Origin: Welwitschia mirabilis
Taxonomy: Eukaryota; Gnetophyta; Gnetopsida; Welwitschiales
Assembly (NCBI GenBank): GCA_051453625.1
Contig: JBOZIK010000001.1
Location: 285,737,017-285,801,016 of the forward strand
Direction: 5' to 3'
Length of the DNA stretch: 64,000 bases
Under the pieces are notes generated by a model. The model had not been told where the DNA came from. It made no database searches and saw only the letters and a program-made list of their open reading frames with translations. Below are positions 21,001 to 33,990 of this stretch, piece by piece; position 1 is the stretch's first letter, and each line of letters begins with the position of its first letter. The translations under genes were made by a program, and so were the position numbers.

Positions 21001-23661
21001 TTAAATAAATATATGCAAAAAAAATCTAAAACCCAATATATTTCATAGTCCCTTTTCCATAATCATATCTCATTCACTTACTAATTTGATGATTTTTCCT
21101 AACACTAGATGTCTAATAATAGATCACATCATAATTTATCAGAATATTAGTACCTTGGAAACTTGCATTTTGGGAGCCATAGTTTATTCATTACTAATTA
21201 CTTTTTAGTCAAATATGTCATTTTCATGTAATATCAGTTCAAAGGGTTAAGTTGAGTTAATTTATAATTTTGAGTCTTTAGTGGTTACTATTGTAATTAT
21301 TTATGGCACTGCAGTACCATTTCTTAGTACAAATTGGCACTGTAGCATTACATAACTATTCAAATTTGATAACATAAATGACATCATAAAAATTAAAAGT
21401 TATGATAACTTCTTCACCTCAAATTGTACCTTTTGTCAATTTCAAATTTCACATCTAATGATGTTAAAGCCAAGTACATTCTCCTAAGTTGATTCTAAGA
21501 CGTTTTCAAGCATTGGAAGGAGTTTTCAAATAGACTCTATCTCTTATTTCTTCACTTTCAAGTTAAATTTCTCTCTATATCAATGTTGGAAGCCTTCTCT
21601 ATTATTCAATCTCATACATTTCTACCATCTACATTCATTTCTAGCATTCTACATCCTCTTACAGTCAAGTTTCTATCTCCTTTTCTCATAGTTCCTTCCC
21701 TTCAGAAGGAATTATAGGGATGGTGAAGTGTACATGAATAGGCAATGTAGAAGAAAATGGAGGAATAGGATATTTTAATAATTTGGATTGAAGACTAATG
21801 GAAAGAGTTGTGATTACATTTGAAACCAATAAGTTTTCTTTTATTTCATGTTTACATGATTTATGCATTTCCACCATGTAATTCATTTAATTTAATTAGA
21901 CCTCTTATAGCATATTGCATATTTAGTGCTAATAGAATTGTAAAACATTTAGTACATACCATAGAATTATTTAATTCTTCATGTTTGGTGGCTTTGTTTT
22001 AAAGAGAGACTGTGTTCTATTTCTCTTCTCTCTTCTTTTCTCTATTCTTCTCATTTCTTCTAGTACATTTTCTCATAATTCCATCTTTGTTTTGAATTAA
22101 TGAATGATGAAGTTTTATGTTTTTTTTTTCAATAGCATAAACATAGATGTGCATAAGTGATTTTCTTAGTTATGAAGTTTAATTTATTCATGTTTTACAT
22201 TAATACTCCTGTTTCCTTTCTAGTTTTCTTAATTAAAGTAGAATTAGTAAATTTTAGTGTTTTGTTTGAACCATATCTTTATTTTTGCAACTCTAATTGC
22301 TCTAAAATTTTGTTAGTAGATTTCTCTCATGATTTAGAAACTTTTATGTCCTAGGAGTTCAAACCCTAATGTGACTCATAATACTCCATCTTTGACCATT
22401 TACAATTGAATTGTAGTTTTACTTAGAAAATGTTTTGAACTACAAAATCTTAATTTCCAACTTTTTATAGAGTCAATTTTCTAATCAATATTAAAGTCTT
22501 TTTAATAAAGTTAAGATTTAATATTGTATTATATTTAAATTAATTTTAAAATATCAAATCAAAGTTATCTCAACTCTTATAGTTTTCTTAATATTCTAGG
22601 TCAAAATAGGGTTGGCCATAATTTTTGTAAATTTTTCTTGAGAGTGTTTCTTATTGGTTTCACTTGATCTTGAATAGTTTATCCCTAAAAATTGTTTTAT
22701 CATGTATTTTAATTATTTTAAGGGCCCTAAAAATTTCTAATTTATCTCTCTTGAGTTTATTCCATAATTTTCTTTCTCTTCATTCTCTTTTGTTTCTTTC
22801 TCTTAGTCAAAATAACATGAAATTAACTAAGTTTACTTTGATTAAATAAACATTCACATGTTTTCTTTTTTTAATTACTTGTTGATTCATAACCCTATTT
22901 AGATGTAACATCGCTTTTATAACTCATTCTATACTAATTAAGGGCTATCATTCAAGTCAAGTATATTGATATTTAGTGAAAATATTATTAACATTAATTG
23001 GTTTACTATGTTAGTTTGAAGAATCATGTTTTTAAAGTGAAATATTTTGATTATAAGTTATTGAACAATTATTATAGGACTGCATAATATGTTTAAATGA
23101 CTTATATGCATCCATTTTATATGATTTCAAGCACTAAACATTTTTAGAAAAGCCATCTATATATAAAGAATGAATTACTTAGTTTTGACTACGTTCACTC
23201 CTTTAGTCATTTATGTGAATTATAATTTATCATTAGATTAATATTAAATGTTTGCAAAATATTATCTCTTTCTCATTAATTTCATTTCTCTATTCACACC
23301 TTATGAAATTTTTCTTTTTACACATGTATTTCTTAATGTTAATTATATTTCATGTGTTGTAAAAAATTTTTATGTTACTTGGAAATAGTTGTTATATCAT
23401 GTGAAGTGATTGTTTGACAAAGAAATATATAATATTTTAAAAACAAATTCTAAGGGTTCCAATAGTTTGATACTTATGGGCTTACACTATATATGCAATT
23501 TAACCTAGTACATTTATTTATGATTTATTATGAATTGTTTTTGCTTAATTTTCTTTTCTTAGGTTGAATTATTTTATTAAGTAAGCAAATATTTTTTGTA
23601 AAGGTTTAAAGCATGATATTGTTATTTTAAAAGTTGAGTTTTAAATTTTTATTAAAAACAT

Positions 23662-23679
23662 TAGAGCCATAACTAGGAA
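23662..23679 (+). other. E2 primer-binding site, decayed tRNA-Asp type
   Basis: tagagccataactaggaa lies directly after the repeat end at 23660 and matches TGGCGCCGTTGCCGGGGA at about half the positions, with most mismatches G to A or C to T and two transversions. The position decides the call. Confidence 0.55.
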
Positions 23680-24169
23680 CACTTATGATCATTTTTTTAA
23701 TGAATTATTTGACTTATCTTTTTGTATAGACATACATTTATAAAAGTTTTTTCGTTTTTACGTGCTTTTATATTAAAAATGCATTGACATGTCCATAAGC
23801 ACTACACTACTCTAAGAAGTCTTCCAGAAGCATACATTCTAATTTTTTTAAATCTTCTTTGCATCTCTCTTTATGTTATTTTTCTCACTATGCATATATG
23901 AGTAAATCTTGGATTTGTACAAGAATTTTTTTAGAAATATTACATATTTCTAATCCTATATTGCCATATCAACCTTTTTCACCATTGTTAGTACCACACC
24001 AAGATTTTGACCACCTTGCTAAAGCCTTAGATTTTCTTACTTTCCAAATAGCTTCCCAAGAATAGTAATGTGAAAATTCCTAATCCTCAACCTAATCTTA
24101 AGTAATATTTTGAAGGGTAAAAAATTAATTAATTTTTTTCTTTCATCCTGACTATCATAGTTTCTGTCA

Positions 24170-24720
24170 AAAATCTTAAGAAATTCCCTAAATTTCATCA
24201 TTTAAATTGTGAGGATTCTTATGATTTTTTTGAATAATTTAACTTATTTTATAAGATTATGCCTTAATATCATTTAGACATAGCCAATTTAGTAATTCTT
24301 TCTCTTCTTTTAAAGGATAGGGTGAGGCATTAGCTTAGGGTTACTTGTAATAATGAGGATTTTTCAAGTAATACAAAGTTTAACAAATCTCTCACTGAGA
24401 AATTTCTACTTATATTCATTAGATAAGAAAGATTATTACTAGATTAATTTCATAGTCAATTTTATTCTAAATATTTTAAACATTTTAGAGATCTTCTTAT
24501 TAAAAATCCCAATCATGGTTTCAAAGTTCAAAGAGTAGTTCAATTTTTCTTCAAAGTTATAGATAAAGAAACTAGAAAGATGGTGGAAATTCTAAGTAAT
24601 GGGAATTATTAGGTGCAAAACTTGATGAAGATTAAACAGAATTAAAAAAAAGAGGTTACATATAGGTGGGAAGATATTAAAAATGATCATGTTATAAGAA
24701 AGATTAGTTTGAATGATCTT
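24170..24720 (+). pseudogene. E2 gag relic
   Basis: The frame gives KFHHLNCEDSYDFFE.FNLFYKI, then LLLKDRVRH.LR, then SLTEKFLLIFI, YSKYFKHFRDLLIKNPNHGF, VQFFFKVID and TRKMVEILSNGNY. This tracks the Athila gag core: PKFHGL..EDP..HL.EF...C, FPFSL...A..WL, F..KFFP, SE...RF..L...CPHH, IQ.FY.GL and MID.A.GG. Stops fall where Gln or Trp is expected. Gag would form the particle shell. It follows the PBS by 0.5 kb, as expected. The ORF at 23859-24065 precedes it and may be the decayed gag N-terminus. Confidence 0.75.
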
Positions 24721-25429
24721 ATACATAAGGATAAATCAAATGATGAATTAGTAAGTAAAACAGAAGTTCTATTTATTAATTTAAGAAATTTTAAAATAGA
24801 ATAAGACAAGCTTAAGTAAAATTCAACATAGTCTTCTTCTTCAAGTTTATCTTTTTATGAGTTGTGACAAGTAGAGGGTCATTTCATTAAGTCATTAAAA
24901 TTTTAAGGTAAGTCAAAATTATTTGCATCATCATCATTTTTTTGAAGCTAATTTCTTTAATTGACATTATAATGTCTCTTTACAATTTAAAAAGTACTTT
25001 AATTTGCATCTAAATAAATTTTTATAAAATCATAATTCTAATGCTTTTCATCCTTACAGTAACCAATCTCAGTGGAAATCCAAGCCTTTACTTCTTTCTC
25101 CTTAAGAGAATAAATTATAATAAACAATGAAGTTGTTGGTGAATTAAAGAAGAAAAATGTATTAAATGCTTAACTTTATATTCCAATAATAACATAAGAG
25201 AGAGAGTCATCCTAGTTTACTAGCTTAATCTACTACTAACACAAAATCAGTTAATGGATGAAAGAACACATTGATGAAAATGGCATTATTTGAAGAAGTG
25301 AAAAATTTATTTATGTTTCTCTTCCTAAAATAAAATAAGGTGATAATTTAGAAAAAGTAATAGGAAATCTTGAATCTGAATCTTGGAATAAGTTTCAAAA
25401 CTGAAAGTTAATGTGTTTTATTTCTTTTC

Positions 25430-25900
25430 CTAATCATATTCAACTTGATAAAAGTAGTGATTATGATAATATTTATAAAATCTTTAAAATGCTAATTTTA
25501 GTTAAAAAAATCCCATATTATACCAAATTTCTAAAAGATCTTTGCATCTCTAAAAGAAAAATTCAACCATCTAAAGAAATAATTAATCTTATCACCTTTA
25601 CCTTTTTTTTCTTTTGGCAATCTAAAAATCTTATGGAAATGATGACCTTGGATCCTTTATTATTACTATTACTATTGATGATCATATTATTGAAAATGCT
25701 TTGGTAGATTTAAGTGATAGAGCTAATTTTACATATGAAGTCATTTCCAAGCCTTAGGTTTTAACCATGTAGATCCCAGTAATATAATTCTTTCTATGGC
25801 TAATGGAACCATGGTTAAAACTTTAAAAATATTATAAGATGTATTAATTCAAATGGATATTGCTATTTATCTAATTAAATTCTTATTATTAAAGTTTTTG
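25430..25900 (+). pseudogene. E2 gag-pol linker and aspartic protease relic
   Basis: At 25460-25610 the frame reads IFKMLILVKKIPYYTKFLKD then LCISKRKIQPSKEIINLI. This is the Athila segment F..L.INIPF.EAL.QMP.Y.KFMKD.L..KR. At 25645-25740 follows DPLL..ITIDDHIIENALVDLS (family DPGSF.IPC.IG.....ALCDLGAS.NLMP). The catalytic motif reads DLS, and the next part has stops. The position between gag and RT fits. Confidence 0.78.
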
Positions 25901-26479
25901 TTAATTTTAATAGTTACCCATCATTCTTAATTGCCATTGGCTTGAAATTCCTCATGGAGAAATTAACTATATTCAATTGCATTCAAAATAGTTTTTGAAA
26001 ATTTTTTCATTGCCTCCAATATATTTTATAATTAGAATAAAAATGCTATTAAATAAGATGAAGATTTACGTTTTTCTAAAGTTTGACTAGTAAATGATGA
26101 TGTGCTCTTAACTTTAGATGATATGCTCTAGTTTAGATTTGTATTATGAATTGATTGTTATATCTTATTTATATTTAGATGAAATTAGTACTCTTATCGA
26201 ATGTATTTAATTTAAAAATTTTAATAAAATAAAAATTATTTTTTAATTAATTTTTTTTGTAGTAGTAGCAATGTTGCTAATGATGATTTGAAACCTCTAC
26301 CTGGTTATTATCTTCTTAGGTAGTAATTAATCTAAACCTATTACCATTAGTACCCATCTTACCTCATTTTTTATAAACTAGCTTATTTACTCATTACTTG
26401 AAAATTATTAAGCCTTTTCCTAATCTTAGCATGATTTATTTAGTGTTTAGTCTTTTTTATGTTCATATCATATCTATTT

Positions 26480-27150
26480 AAAACATAATATAAAATGTAT
26501 TTATCAACCTTCACATAGGCTAAATCTATAGCTTAGGGATATGTTCAAAGAAAAATCATGGGACTTTGGAAATATGACATCATTTATCTCATTGCAAGTA
26601 GTAGATGAATGATTTTTTTAAAAGTTATCTCAAAGGAAAATGATAAAATGATGAATCCATATAGATTTTTATGCCCTCAATTATTGTACTAAAAGAGACC
26701 ATTTTTTTGTTTCTTTCATTGATAAAATTATTAAAAAACTTCCTCTCTTATTATTATTATTTTCTAAATGAATATATTGGTTGTAATCAAAATTATATTT
26801 CCCCAAAAGGTTAAGATAAGAGTACTTTTACTTGTCCTTTTGAAACTTTTTCCTATTATCATATGCCTCTTGATCTATGTAATACTTTTCAAAGATGTAT
26901 GATTAGTATTTTTGCTAGATTTATATGGGTTTTTAAAAATCTTTATGAATTAATTTTCTCTTTAGGATAATTCTTTTAATCAAATAATGTGCCATTTATA
27001 GTTGACCTTGAAGTGTTGAATTGATTATACTATTAAATTTATGTGGGAAAAAGGTATTTCATGGTAACTAGAGGCATTGTTATTATTATGTTATTTTTAA
27101 GAAATGAAGAGAAGTAGGTCCTAATAAGAGTAGTATCATTAATTTTATTT
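26480..27150 (+). pseudogene. E2 reverse transcriptase relic
   Basis: At 26660-26760 the frame reads YRF, YCTKRDHFFVSFIDKIIKKL, the family's YRKLN.AT.KDHFPLPFIDQMLE.L. It goes on with FLNEYIGCNQNYISPKG and STFTCPFETFSYYHMPLDLCNTFQRCMISIFA, matching DGYSG..QI.I.P.DQEKTTFTCP.GTFAYRRMPFGLCNAPATFQRCM..IF (26770-26935). The FMDD catalytic box that should follow is unreadable. A YFMVTRGIV piece near 27050-27080 matches CHFMV.EGIVLG. Frame breaks and stops are frequent. Confidence 0.85.
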
Positions 27151-27159
27151 CTACTTCTA

Positions 27160-27740
27160 ATTGTATCAAAGATGTAAGAGAACATGCTGACTTCTACCAA
27201 CATTTCATTTTATGTTTAATATTCTTAGTAAACCTTTAGCTAAATATCTTCCTAAAGATGTATTTTTATTTTGGACATCTAATTATAAACTTTCTTTTAA
27301 AAAAAGAAGAACCTTTTTAATCTTCACCTATTCTTCAAGCTCCTAATTGATATTTCCTTTCGAGATAATGATTAATGCAAGCAATTTCACAGTGGGTGAA
27401 GCCTTACGTCAAACTATTAAATTTAAATTTTATATCATTTCCTATGCTAATAAGACTTTGTATGATGTGTAACTTAATTATTCCACTATTAAAAAGGATA
27501 TACTAGTAATTATTTTTTTAATTAAAAATTTTCATTTCTATCTTATATGTTACCCTATAATTATCTTTACTGATCATACTAATTTAAAATATATTTTTAA
27601 TAAGCCTTGAACTAAACCTTATATTATGCACTAGGCTTTACTTTATAAGAATTTAATATTACTATTTAAGATAGAGTAAGAAAATAAAATCTTATGATTA
27701 GTTATTTATCTAATCTTTTCTTATCTGTTGATTCATCTAA
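27160..27740 (+). pseudogene. E2 RT connection and RNase H relic
   Basis: CIKDVREHADFYQHFI near 27165-27210 matches the family's VRSFLGH..FYRRFI. RNase H begins at 27366 with MINASNFTVGEALRQTIKFK, then ISYANKTLYDV, LNYSTIKKDILVIIF and FHFYLICYPIIIFTDHTNLKYIFNK up to 27610. This follows MCDASD.AVGAVLGQ, YYASKTLN.AQ.NYTTTEKE and VYTDHAALKYLL. The first catalytic Asp reads Asn (NAS), while the later TDH is kept. Decay continues to 27740 where the family has DHLSR. Confidence 0.85.
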
Positions 27741-27879
27741 AATTAATGAAAGTCTTATTAATAAAAAATTATTTCTTGTTAATATTTGACCTTGATATGC
27801 TATAATTGCTAATTTTAAATGTTGTGGTAAACTTTCTAATTTTTTTAACTACAAGAAATTTTGTCTCAACAACATAAAT

Positions 27880-28555
27880 TCTTATGGGAATCATCAATTT
27901 TATTTAAATATTATGCTAAGTCTTCTGAAGGTATGTATCTGAGAATGAAATGGTTAGTATCTTAGAATTTTATCACGAGGGTATGTGGTAGTTATTCTAG
28001 TGAAAATAAAATCACGTTTAAAGTTTTAAATAATAGCCTCTTCTGGACTATTGTTTTTCAAAATTATAATGAATTTTACAAATCTTATGATAAATGCCAA
28101 TGTGTGAGTAGTATTAGTAGAAAAAATGAAATGCCTCTGAAGCTTAGCATTGTTTATAAACATCTTTATGTTTAGGGTATAGATTTTATTAGACATTTTT
28201 CAACTTCTTTAATAATCTATATATTCTTATTTATATGAATTATGTTATTAAATGGGTAGAAGCCAAATATTATAGAGATCATAATGCTAAGAACATTATT
28301 AAATTCCTAAAAGATTAAGTTATTTTTCATTTTGGTCATCGTAAAGTTATCATCAGTGATTAAGAATCTCATTCTTATAATAAGCTATTTAGAAATCTTA
28401 TTCGTAAATATGATATCACTTATAATATATCTACTGAACTAGATATCATCCTCTAATTAATGGCGAAGTAAAACTAACTAACTATGAACTTGAACTATTT
28501 AGAAAATAGTTAGTAAAAATAAAATATTGGTCTTTGAAATTATTTGATGCATTAT
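27880..28555 (+). pseudogene. E2 integrase relic, upstream part (cut by E3)
   Basis: At 28060-28150 the frame reads QNYNEFYKSYDKCQCVSSISRKNEMPLKL, the zinc-domain end SCD.CQR.GNIS.R.EMPL of Athila integrase; one Cys reads Tyr. GIDFI near 28180 matches the start of the catalytic core. Near 28440-28555 a TRYHPLINGEVKLTN piece (family YHPQT.GQVEVSN) is followed by a segment ending WSLKL.DAL. At base 28555 the frame stops exactly where the E3 LTR begins and resumes at 41537. Confidence 0.88.
28551..28555. other. Target-site duplication of E3, left copy (ATTAT)
   Basis: attat immediately precedes the LTR start tgtttatg at 28556 and is repeated at 41532-41536. Confidence 0.85.
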
Positions 28556-29906
28556 TGTTTATGATGGAATCCAACTACACTTATACTTGTCATCAATATA
28601 TGGTAATAACAAAGATCATCTTAAGGATACAAATATTACATAGGAAGATCCAAATTTTACCAATAATACTAAGATTTTAATTTTTAGAATAGTTCTAGTG
28701 TTGTTATTCTAGAGAGATATATATTATGAGCTATTAATAAATCAAGCACAATAATAATGAGTATAAGAGACTAACAATGTGTAATAGAACTCCAAATGAG
28801 ATGTAGCATCAATACTAGCATAATAACTTTAAGAAAAGTGTAAGTTCTATAAGTAAATCCATGTAGCTTTTACTTCAGATCAAGAATAGTGGAATAATCT
28901 CATCCACCATAGACATGAGGCTCATGTATTTCTAGCTTAAGCATAGTGGCGTAATCGATGCATGATAGACTTTAGACTCATGTAGTTCTAGCTCAAGCAC
29001 AGTGGCATAATCTCATCCATCATAAATATGAGGGTAATGCTTCTAAGTCACCTAGCCTCTACAATAAGAATATTATAAGCATGAAGAGTAGGGATCTTTC
29101 AAGATGCATCAAATGAAGATTTAGGTTATTCAAGCTAAGCTAAATAGGAGAGTTATGTTTAGATATTAAAGTAATAGCATGCCTTAAGCCGTCCTAAGCA
29201 TAACAAGTATGAAATTAATCATAACTTGATATCAAAGTCATGAACTAAGAAAAGAACATGTAACACTTCATTATTAGAAGAGTAAAAGCATATAATCCAT
29301 GAAAAATACTCATGCTAATTCATGAAGCATCATGCTAGTTTGAAAGCTAGTCCATCCCTAATGAGAGGATTAGAAAGAGCACATCATTAAAGCTCAAATA
29401 ATCTCTTATATAATATGATGTCTTATAGATTACTTAAACTAAAGTAAAGTAGGGTATTTATAGGCTTGAATTAAGATTTATAATTAGGGCTTCTAAGCCT
29501 ACTGGGGTTATTCTTTACAATGCCTAAAGTGTATGAGGTCGTCCTGTAGCCATGGGATGATTTGAGGTGTTTTTTTAACAAAATATTTTATTTTCATCAT
29601 CTACTTTAAAAAATGCTCTAAATGGATTACTTTCATTAAGAAAGCTTAGGAACATAAGCATGAACTCATTCTATGCATAGTAACTAGCACCACTGCTACT
29701 AATACTTAGCATACCTTCATATTCTACTATAATACTTCATATGATGCAAATATTCCAAAAAATGATAGTGTTAAGATAGATTACTGGTAAAACTAGATTT
29801 GCATGGCCTTAAGTATAATAAATGCATAAAACTAATGTAATGATTAATTAAGCATGCTAATGAGGCCTAGATTCCTTAATGTAAATTCAATATTTACATG
29901 TTATCA
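28556..29906 (-). repeat. E3 3' LTR
   Basis: Aligns end to end with 40219-41531 (for example caagcacaataataatgagtat, tagtccatcyctaat, ctagattccttaatgta). It holds three copies of a ~57-bp internal tandem repeat (about 28866-29035), the other LTR only two, which accounts for most of its extra length. Confidence 0.93.
28866..29035. repeat. ~57-bp tandem repeat, three units, in E3 3' LTR
   Basis: The phrase (t/c)aagcatagtggcataatctcatcc recurs with starts near 28881, 28938 and 28994. The 5' LTR has two units (starts near 40543 and 40600). Confidence 0.85.
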
Positions 29907-29918
29907 TACCTCCCAACC
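29907..29918 (-). other. E3 polypurine tract
   Basis: The minus strand reads GGTTGGGAGGTA directly before the 3' LTR start TGATAAC, as in Athila-type elements. Confidence 0.85.
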
Positions 29919-32100
29919 AATCTTTTACTAGTCCCTTATTAAATAAGATGTGTTAAAGATTAGACAACATAGAGAAAATTGCAAGGCAAATAAATTATGC
30001 ATTATTTAAGGAGTGATGAAGAGATTATAAAAAATTAACCATTTTGATCCTAGATTTACACTTAAAAAAGAGAGTAGAACATGAACTGTAGGTACTTAAG
30101 TGTAAATGCCTCTACCTCCAATCCATGTTAAACTTTAGGTGTAAAAAATGAAATGGAAAAGAAATGAGGAATCAATTATGTATGTTCTACTATAATTAAG
30201 ACTAAGATAAAAAGAAAAATATTGAAAAATAAAATATGCAATGCATGATGAAACTAGGAAATCGGAAATAAAGACTAATGTAAAATAAATAATACTAATG
30301 AGAATGACTTGAATCTTTGAATCTAACTATAAGTTGCATAAATTACCAAAGAATGATTAAAAAATATGACAAGCAAAAATGGAATCTGATGATTTAGGAA
30401 TGAGGAAAATGGATGATGAGTTTTTATTAGTTTGTTTTTATGAATTTCTAATGTCGACCTAGGTGCTACAAGAAATGGAAATGAAATATGAAATGTATTA
30501 ACCAAATGGGGATTAGTTTTCATAGGTTAAGGTAGTAGTGCTGGCTAAGAAAGCTGGCAAAACTAGCTATGTTAAGAGTTAGATTGAAAAAATTTAGTTA
30601 TAGAGCCTTAAAATCAAGTTAAAATTTTTATAATTAAGATCTAGTACACAATAAGAACCAGATGAGTAAAAACAAGGATTTACATTAATTTATCATTAAG
30701 TTTGCAATTAAATTCTAATATAGAATAAGAACTAGATTAACAAAAATAAGTATTCATATTGATTTTATTAATTACAAAAGTTACTATAATAAGAAAAAAT
30801 TTCATTACAATGTAGCTATAAAAATCAAAATGCACAAGTGGAGAAGGATGAAAGAAAAAGAGAAAGTAAAATGGAATGAAGATACTCCAAGCGAGTAGAT
30901 AACTTGTCAAAATTAAATCCAAAATCACCAACAATCTGAAAGTCTAAAAGATCCTAGGAATATACTATAGTTTAAAGTTAAATNNNNNNNNNNNNNNNNN
31001 NNNNNNNNNNNCAGTGAAGGTTATTGATGGAGTAGGAAAGGCTGTTAGATACAAGTATATCATATACAACATAATAGGAAGTGAGGTAAAAGTCATGAAA
31101 AAATTGTGTGGGCATTGTCATAGGGATTAACTATCATGTAATAATATGAATGACATAAAATTTAAATTATAGGATATTTGATAATCAACAACAATGATGA
31201 TGAGTTCTTATAATAGAAAAATAACATGTGCTTTATTAGTGTTTTATAATTTATAAATGTCACATGAAACAAATGAAAATGAAATGGATGATCATGGTAA
31301 ATGGATGGAATGATGGAATTTGTGATGGTAACATACAACTAATCAGTAAATAAGATAAGCAAAAATTAAGGAGGATGACCTATTAAATGAAGAAAATATT
31401 TTTAGGTTTTATTAATTTTATTGGTAAATATTTTATCAAGAGAATGTAAAGCAAAGAAAAAAAAAATATTTTGCAAGATGAGAGTAGTTAAAAAAACTCA
31501 AGTTACCATTGGTTAAAGAGGACAAACCACTAGAAACTTCTAATGCCATCTTAATTTCATGTTATTTTCCTTCCTCTTTTATTGATAACTAGGTTTAAAT
31601 TATTTAATCATATTAAGCATTTAGTATTATAATACTTCCTTTCAACTAATTTCACATGTTGTACAACAAGGATTCAATGATGCATTGCTAACAAGTATTT
31701 ATAGCCTTGATGCACCTAGATGTATCACAAATGAATCATTAGAGCTACATTGCTAGCAAGCATTTATATCCTTAATGTAGTTAACTAAATCTAATAGAAT
31801 TAATCATAAACAAAATGTACTCGAAGAGCTTTAAGATTTTTCTTGATTTTCTTTACTCTTATTATTGTTATTTTTTCTTTCATATTAATAGCACATGTAA
31901 GGGTGTCATTGGCTCATTAGCTTAATAGAGAAATAATCTTATCCTCATGAATTATTTAAAACAAATAATTCCATTTTATAAGGCATGAAAACTTTAACCA
32001 AGAACTCAAGAGAGAGCTAACTTATTCTTGAAAGGGAAAAAGCTTATCTAGTTTTTACTAAAGCATTCTAATGACCCAAAAAAATTTTCTTACTAAATCA
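29919..32100. other. E3 region between integrase and 3' LTR
   Basis: AT-rich with no recognisable protein. Athila elements often carry an env-like ORF here, but none is readable. The ORFs at 30323-30523 and 30737-30934 (minus) are short and low-complexity. A 28-bp gap lies at 30984-31011. Two ~70-bp related phrases (gcattgctaacaagtattta near 31683, acattgctagcaagcattta near 31749) form a small tandem repeat. Confidence 0.5.
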
Positions 32101-32109
32101 TATAAAAGA

Positions 32110-33330
32110 CCATTAACTAAGATTAGTAAGTTTTATAAACTCATAAGTATATGGGAGGGGTGGATGATAGGGTTTAAGGCAATGAACATTTACTTTGATT
32201 TGAAAGTAGTTTTTGGGGTTTTCTATGAGGAAAACACCATGAGGAAATACTTGCTTGATTGTGTAAGGACCTAACCACCTAGAAAGTAGCTTGCTTAAAA
32301 ATAAATGTAATTGAGAGTTATATAATAAAACCAAGTATCAATCTTCAAATGTCTTTTGTTAAGTGTTTTAATCATTAATATTTTCATTTTATCTGTATTG
32401 ATCTTTATTTTTTCATAAGCATATTTCTAATATATTCTACCTCATTAAGTCGGATAACTCTATTTTACTTATGATATCAAGGTTAAGGTTCATGTGTTTC
32501 ATAGACCAATATGCTATGTATTTAAGATCTATAAGAATATGGCATGCTTTTCCATAAACTAATCTACAAGGTAACATTATTGGAGGGGTTTTATAAGATA
32601 TCATATAAGCCCACAAGACATCATTGATTTTATAGGACTAATTCTTTCTAATTAATCTTATTACTTTCTATAAAATCCTCTTGATTTCTCTATTGATAAC
32701 CTTAACTTACACACTATTTTGGGGTTGATATGATGTTGAAACCTTATGATTGATTTCACACTTGGCTAAGAGCTTTTTAAAGATTTTTTATTTTGTAAAA
32801 ATGGGTATTACCATTACTAAGAAATATCTAGGGTAGAAAAATCTAGTCAAAATGCTATTCATGAAAAAGTCCCCTATAATTTAAGCATCATTGTGGTTAT
32901 AAGCACATACTTCTACACATTTAATAACATAATCAATGCATACTAGGATGTATTAATAACCATTGAAAGATGGATAACATCCTTGAAAATCAATACCCCA
33001 AGCATCAAAAAGGTTTACAACCAAAATAGGATTCAAAGGCATCAGGCCTCTTCTACCAATAATCCTTTGTTTCTAATAGTTTTCACATGATTTTCAAAAA
33101 TGATATGAGTCTTTAAAGATGGTTAACCAATAAAGTCTAGGTTTTTTGATATGTGTGAAAGTTTTATTAGAGGAGAAGTAACCATCATATGTTTCTAAGT
33201 GACATGATTTAAGAGCACTTTGAATCTTATTTTGAGGGATGCATCTTTAAATAATTTTATTAGAATAGTATTTGAAAAGGTATGAATTATTCCAAAATAA
33301 ATATTTCACATGATTTAAGAATTTCCTTTT
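32110..33330 (-). pseudogene. E3 integrase relic
   Basis: The minus strand shows the zinc-domain end CENH...RNKG (about 33060-33090; the second Cys of the CX2C pair reads His), then DAWGIDFQGCYPSFNGY at about 32950-33005, matching DVWGIDFMGPFPSS.GN. Next come ILVCIDYVIKCVEVCA (family ILVAVDYVSKWVEA), CEINHKVSTSYQPQNSV, INREIKRIL, and at 32510-32640 DVLWAYMISYKTPP and RLVYGKACHL. The C-terminal domain at 32113-32334 reads LLYNSQLHLFLSKLLSRWLGPYTIK and VFPHGVFLIENP, an excellent match to Athila LLFNSRL.LFPGKL.SRW.GPF.V..V.PHG..E. Stops sit mostly at Gln or Trp positions. Confidence 0.93.
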
Positions 33331-33429
33331 GTTATTAAGGTTTAAATAAAAAGGAAATATTCGAAAGACAAGATAGTTAACAATATTAGTATACCAAGGT
33401 ACTTCAAAAATGAAAAAAAGGAAAAAAAA

Positions 33430-33990
33430 TTAGGAAATACATCATTAATAGAAGGGGTATCTTATTAGTCATTTTTAGAGATGTAAGATAAGTTATTAGC
33501 AACTGTGTTTTCAAAACTCTTCTTATCTTTAATTTCAAGATTAAACTCTTATAGTAGGAGCACTAATATAATAAGTCTAGGCTTGACATATTTCTTGACC
33601 AAGAGGTATCTAAGGGGTGATTAGTTAGTGTAAGTAATAGCCTTAGATCCTAAAAGATATTAATTAAGATTTTATAGAGAAAATTTTTTTTTCCCTATTA
33701 GTAATAGTATAATCAAATTATTTGTCATTTAGGATTTTTCTAGCATAGTAGATGACTATTGATTTCTTCTTTATTCTTTATCCCAAAATAACACCAATAA
33801 CATAATCACTTGCATTGCACATAAGCTTAAAGAATAACAACCATTTGGATGGTTAGATAATAGGTGTTGAACTAAGTTTGCTCTTAAGTTGATTAAAAGA
33901 TTGTTAACATTTATCAATCCACTCAAAAGGAACATCTTTGCCTATAAGGTCACATAAAGATTTAATAATTTTACTAGAGTTAATAATGAA
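33430..33990 (-). pseudogene. E3 RNase H relic
   Basis: At about 33730-33830 on the minus strand: KLMCNASDYVIGVILG, IVIYYARKILNDK and FDYTITNREKKIFSI. The family has ELMCDASDYAVGAVLGQ, VIYYASKTLNDAQ.NYTTTEKELLAVVFA, so the first catalytic Asp reads Asn. Downstream the frame changes and the TDH and ADHLSR motifs are recognisable only in shifted frames (about 33480-33640). Confidence 0.88.

Larger units (their letters stand above)
17815..23660 (+). repeat. E2 left long terminal repeat (interrupted)
   Basis: 17815-18060 matches 44990-45190, and about 21100-23660 matches about 45310-47882 in the same order (for example ttaagtcaaatatg.ttttcatgtaatat, and agggatggtgaagtg). Between these blocks lies the 18095-21000 insert. 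The end ...aaaaaca at 23660 abuts the PBS. Small ORFs here (21686, 21820, 22157, 22664) fall in repeat sequence and are not genes. Confidence 0.72.
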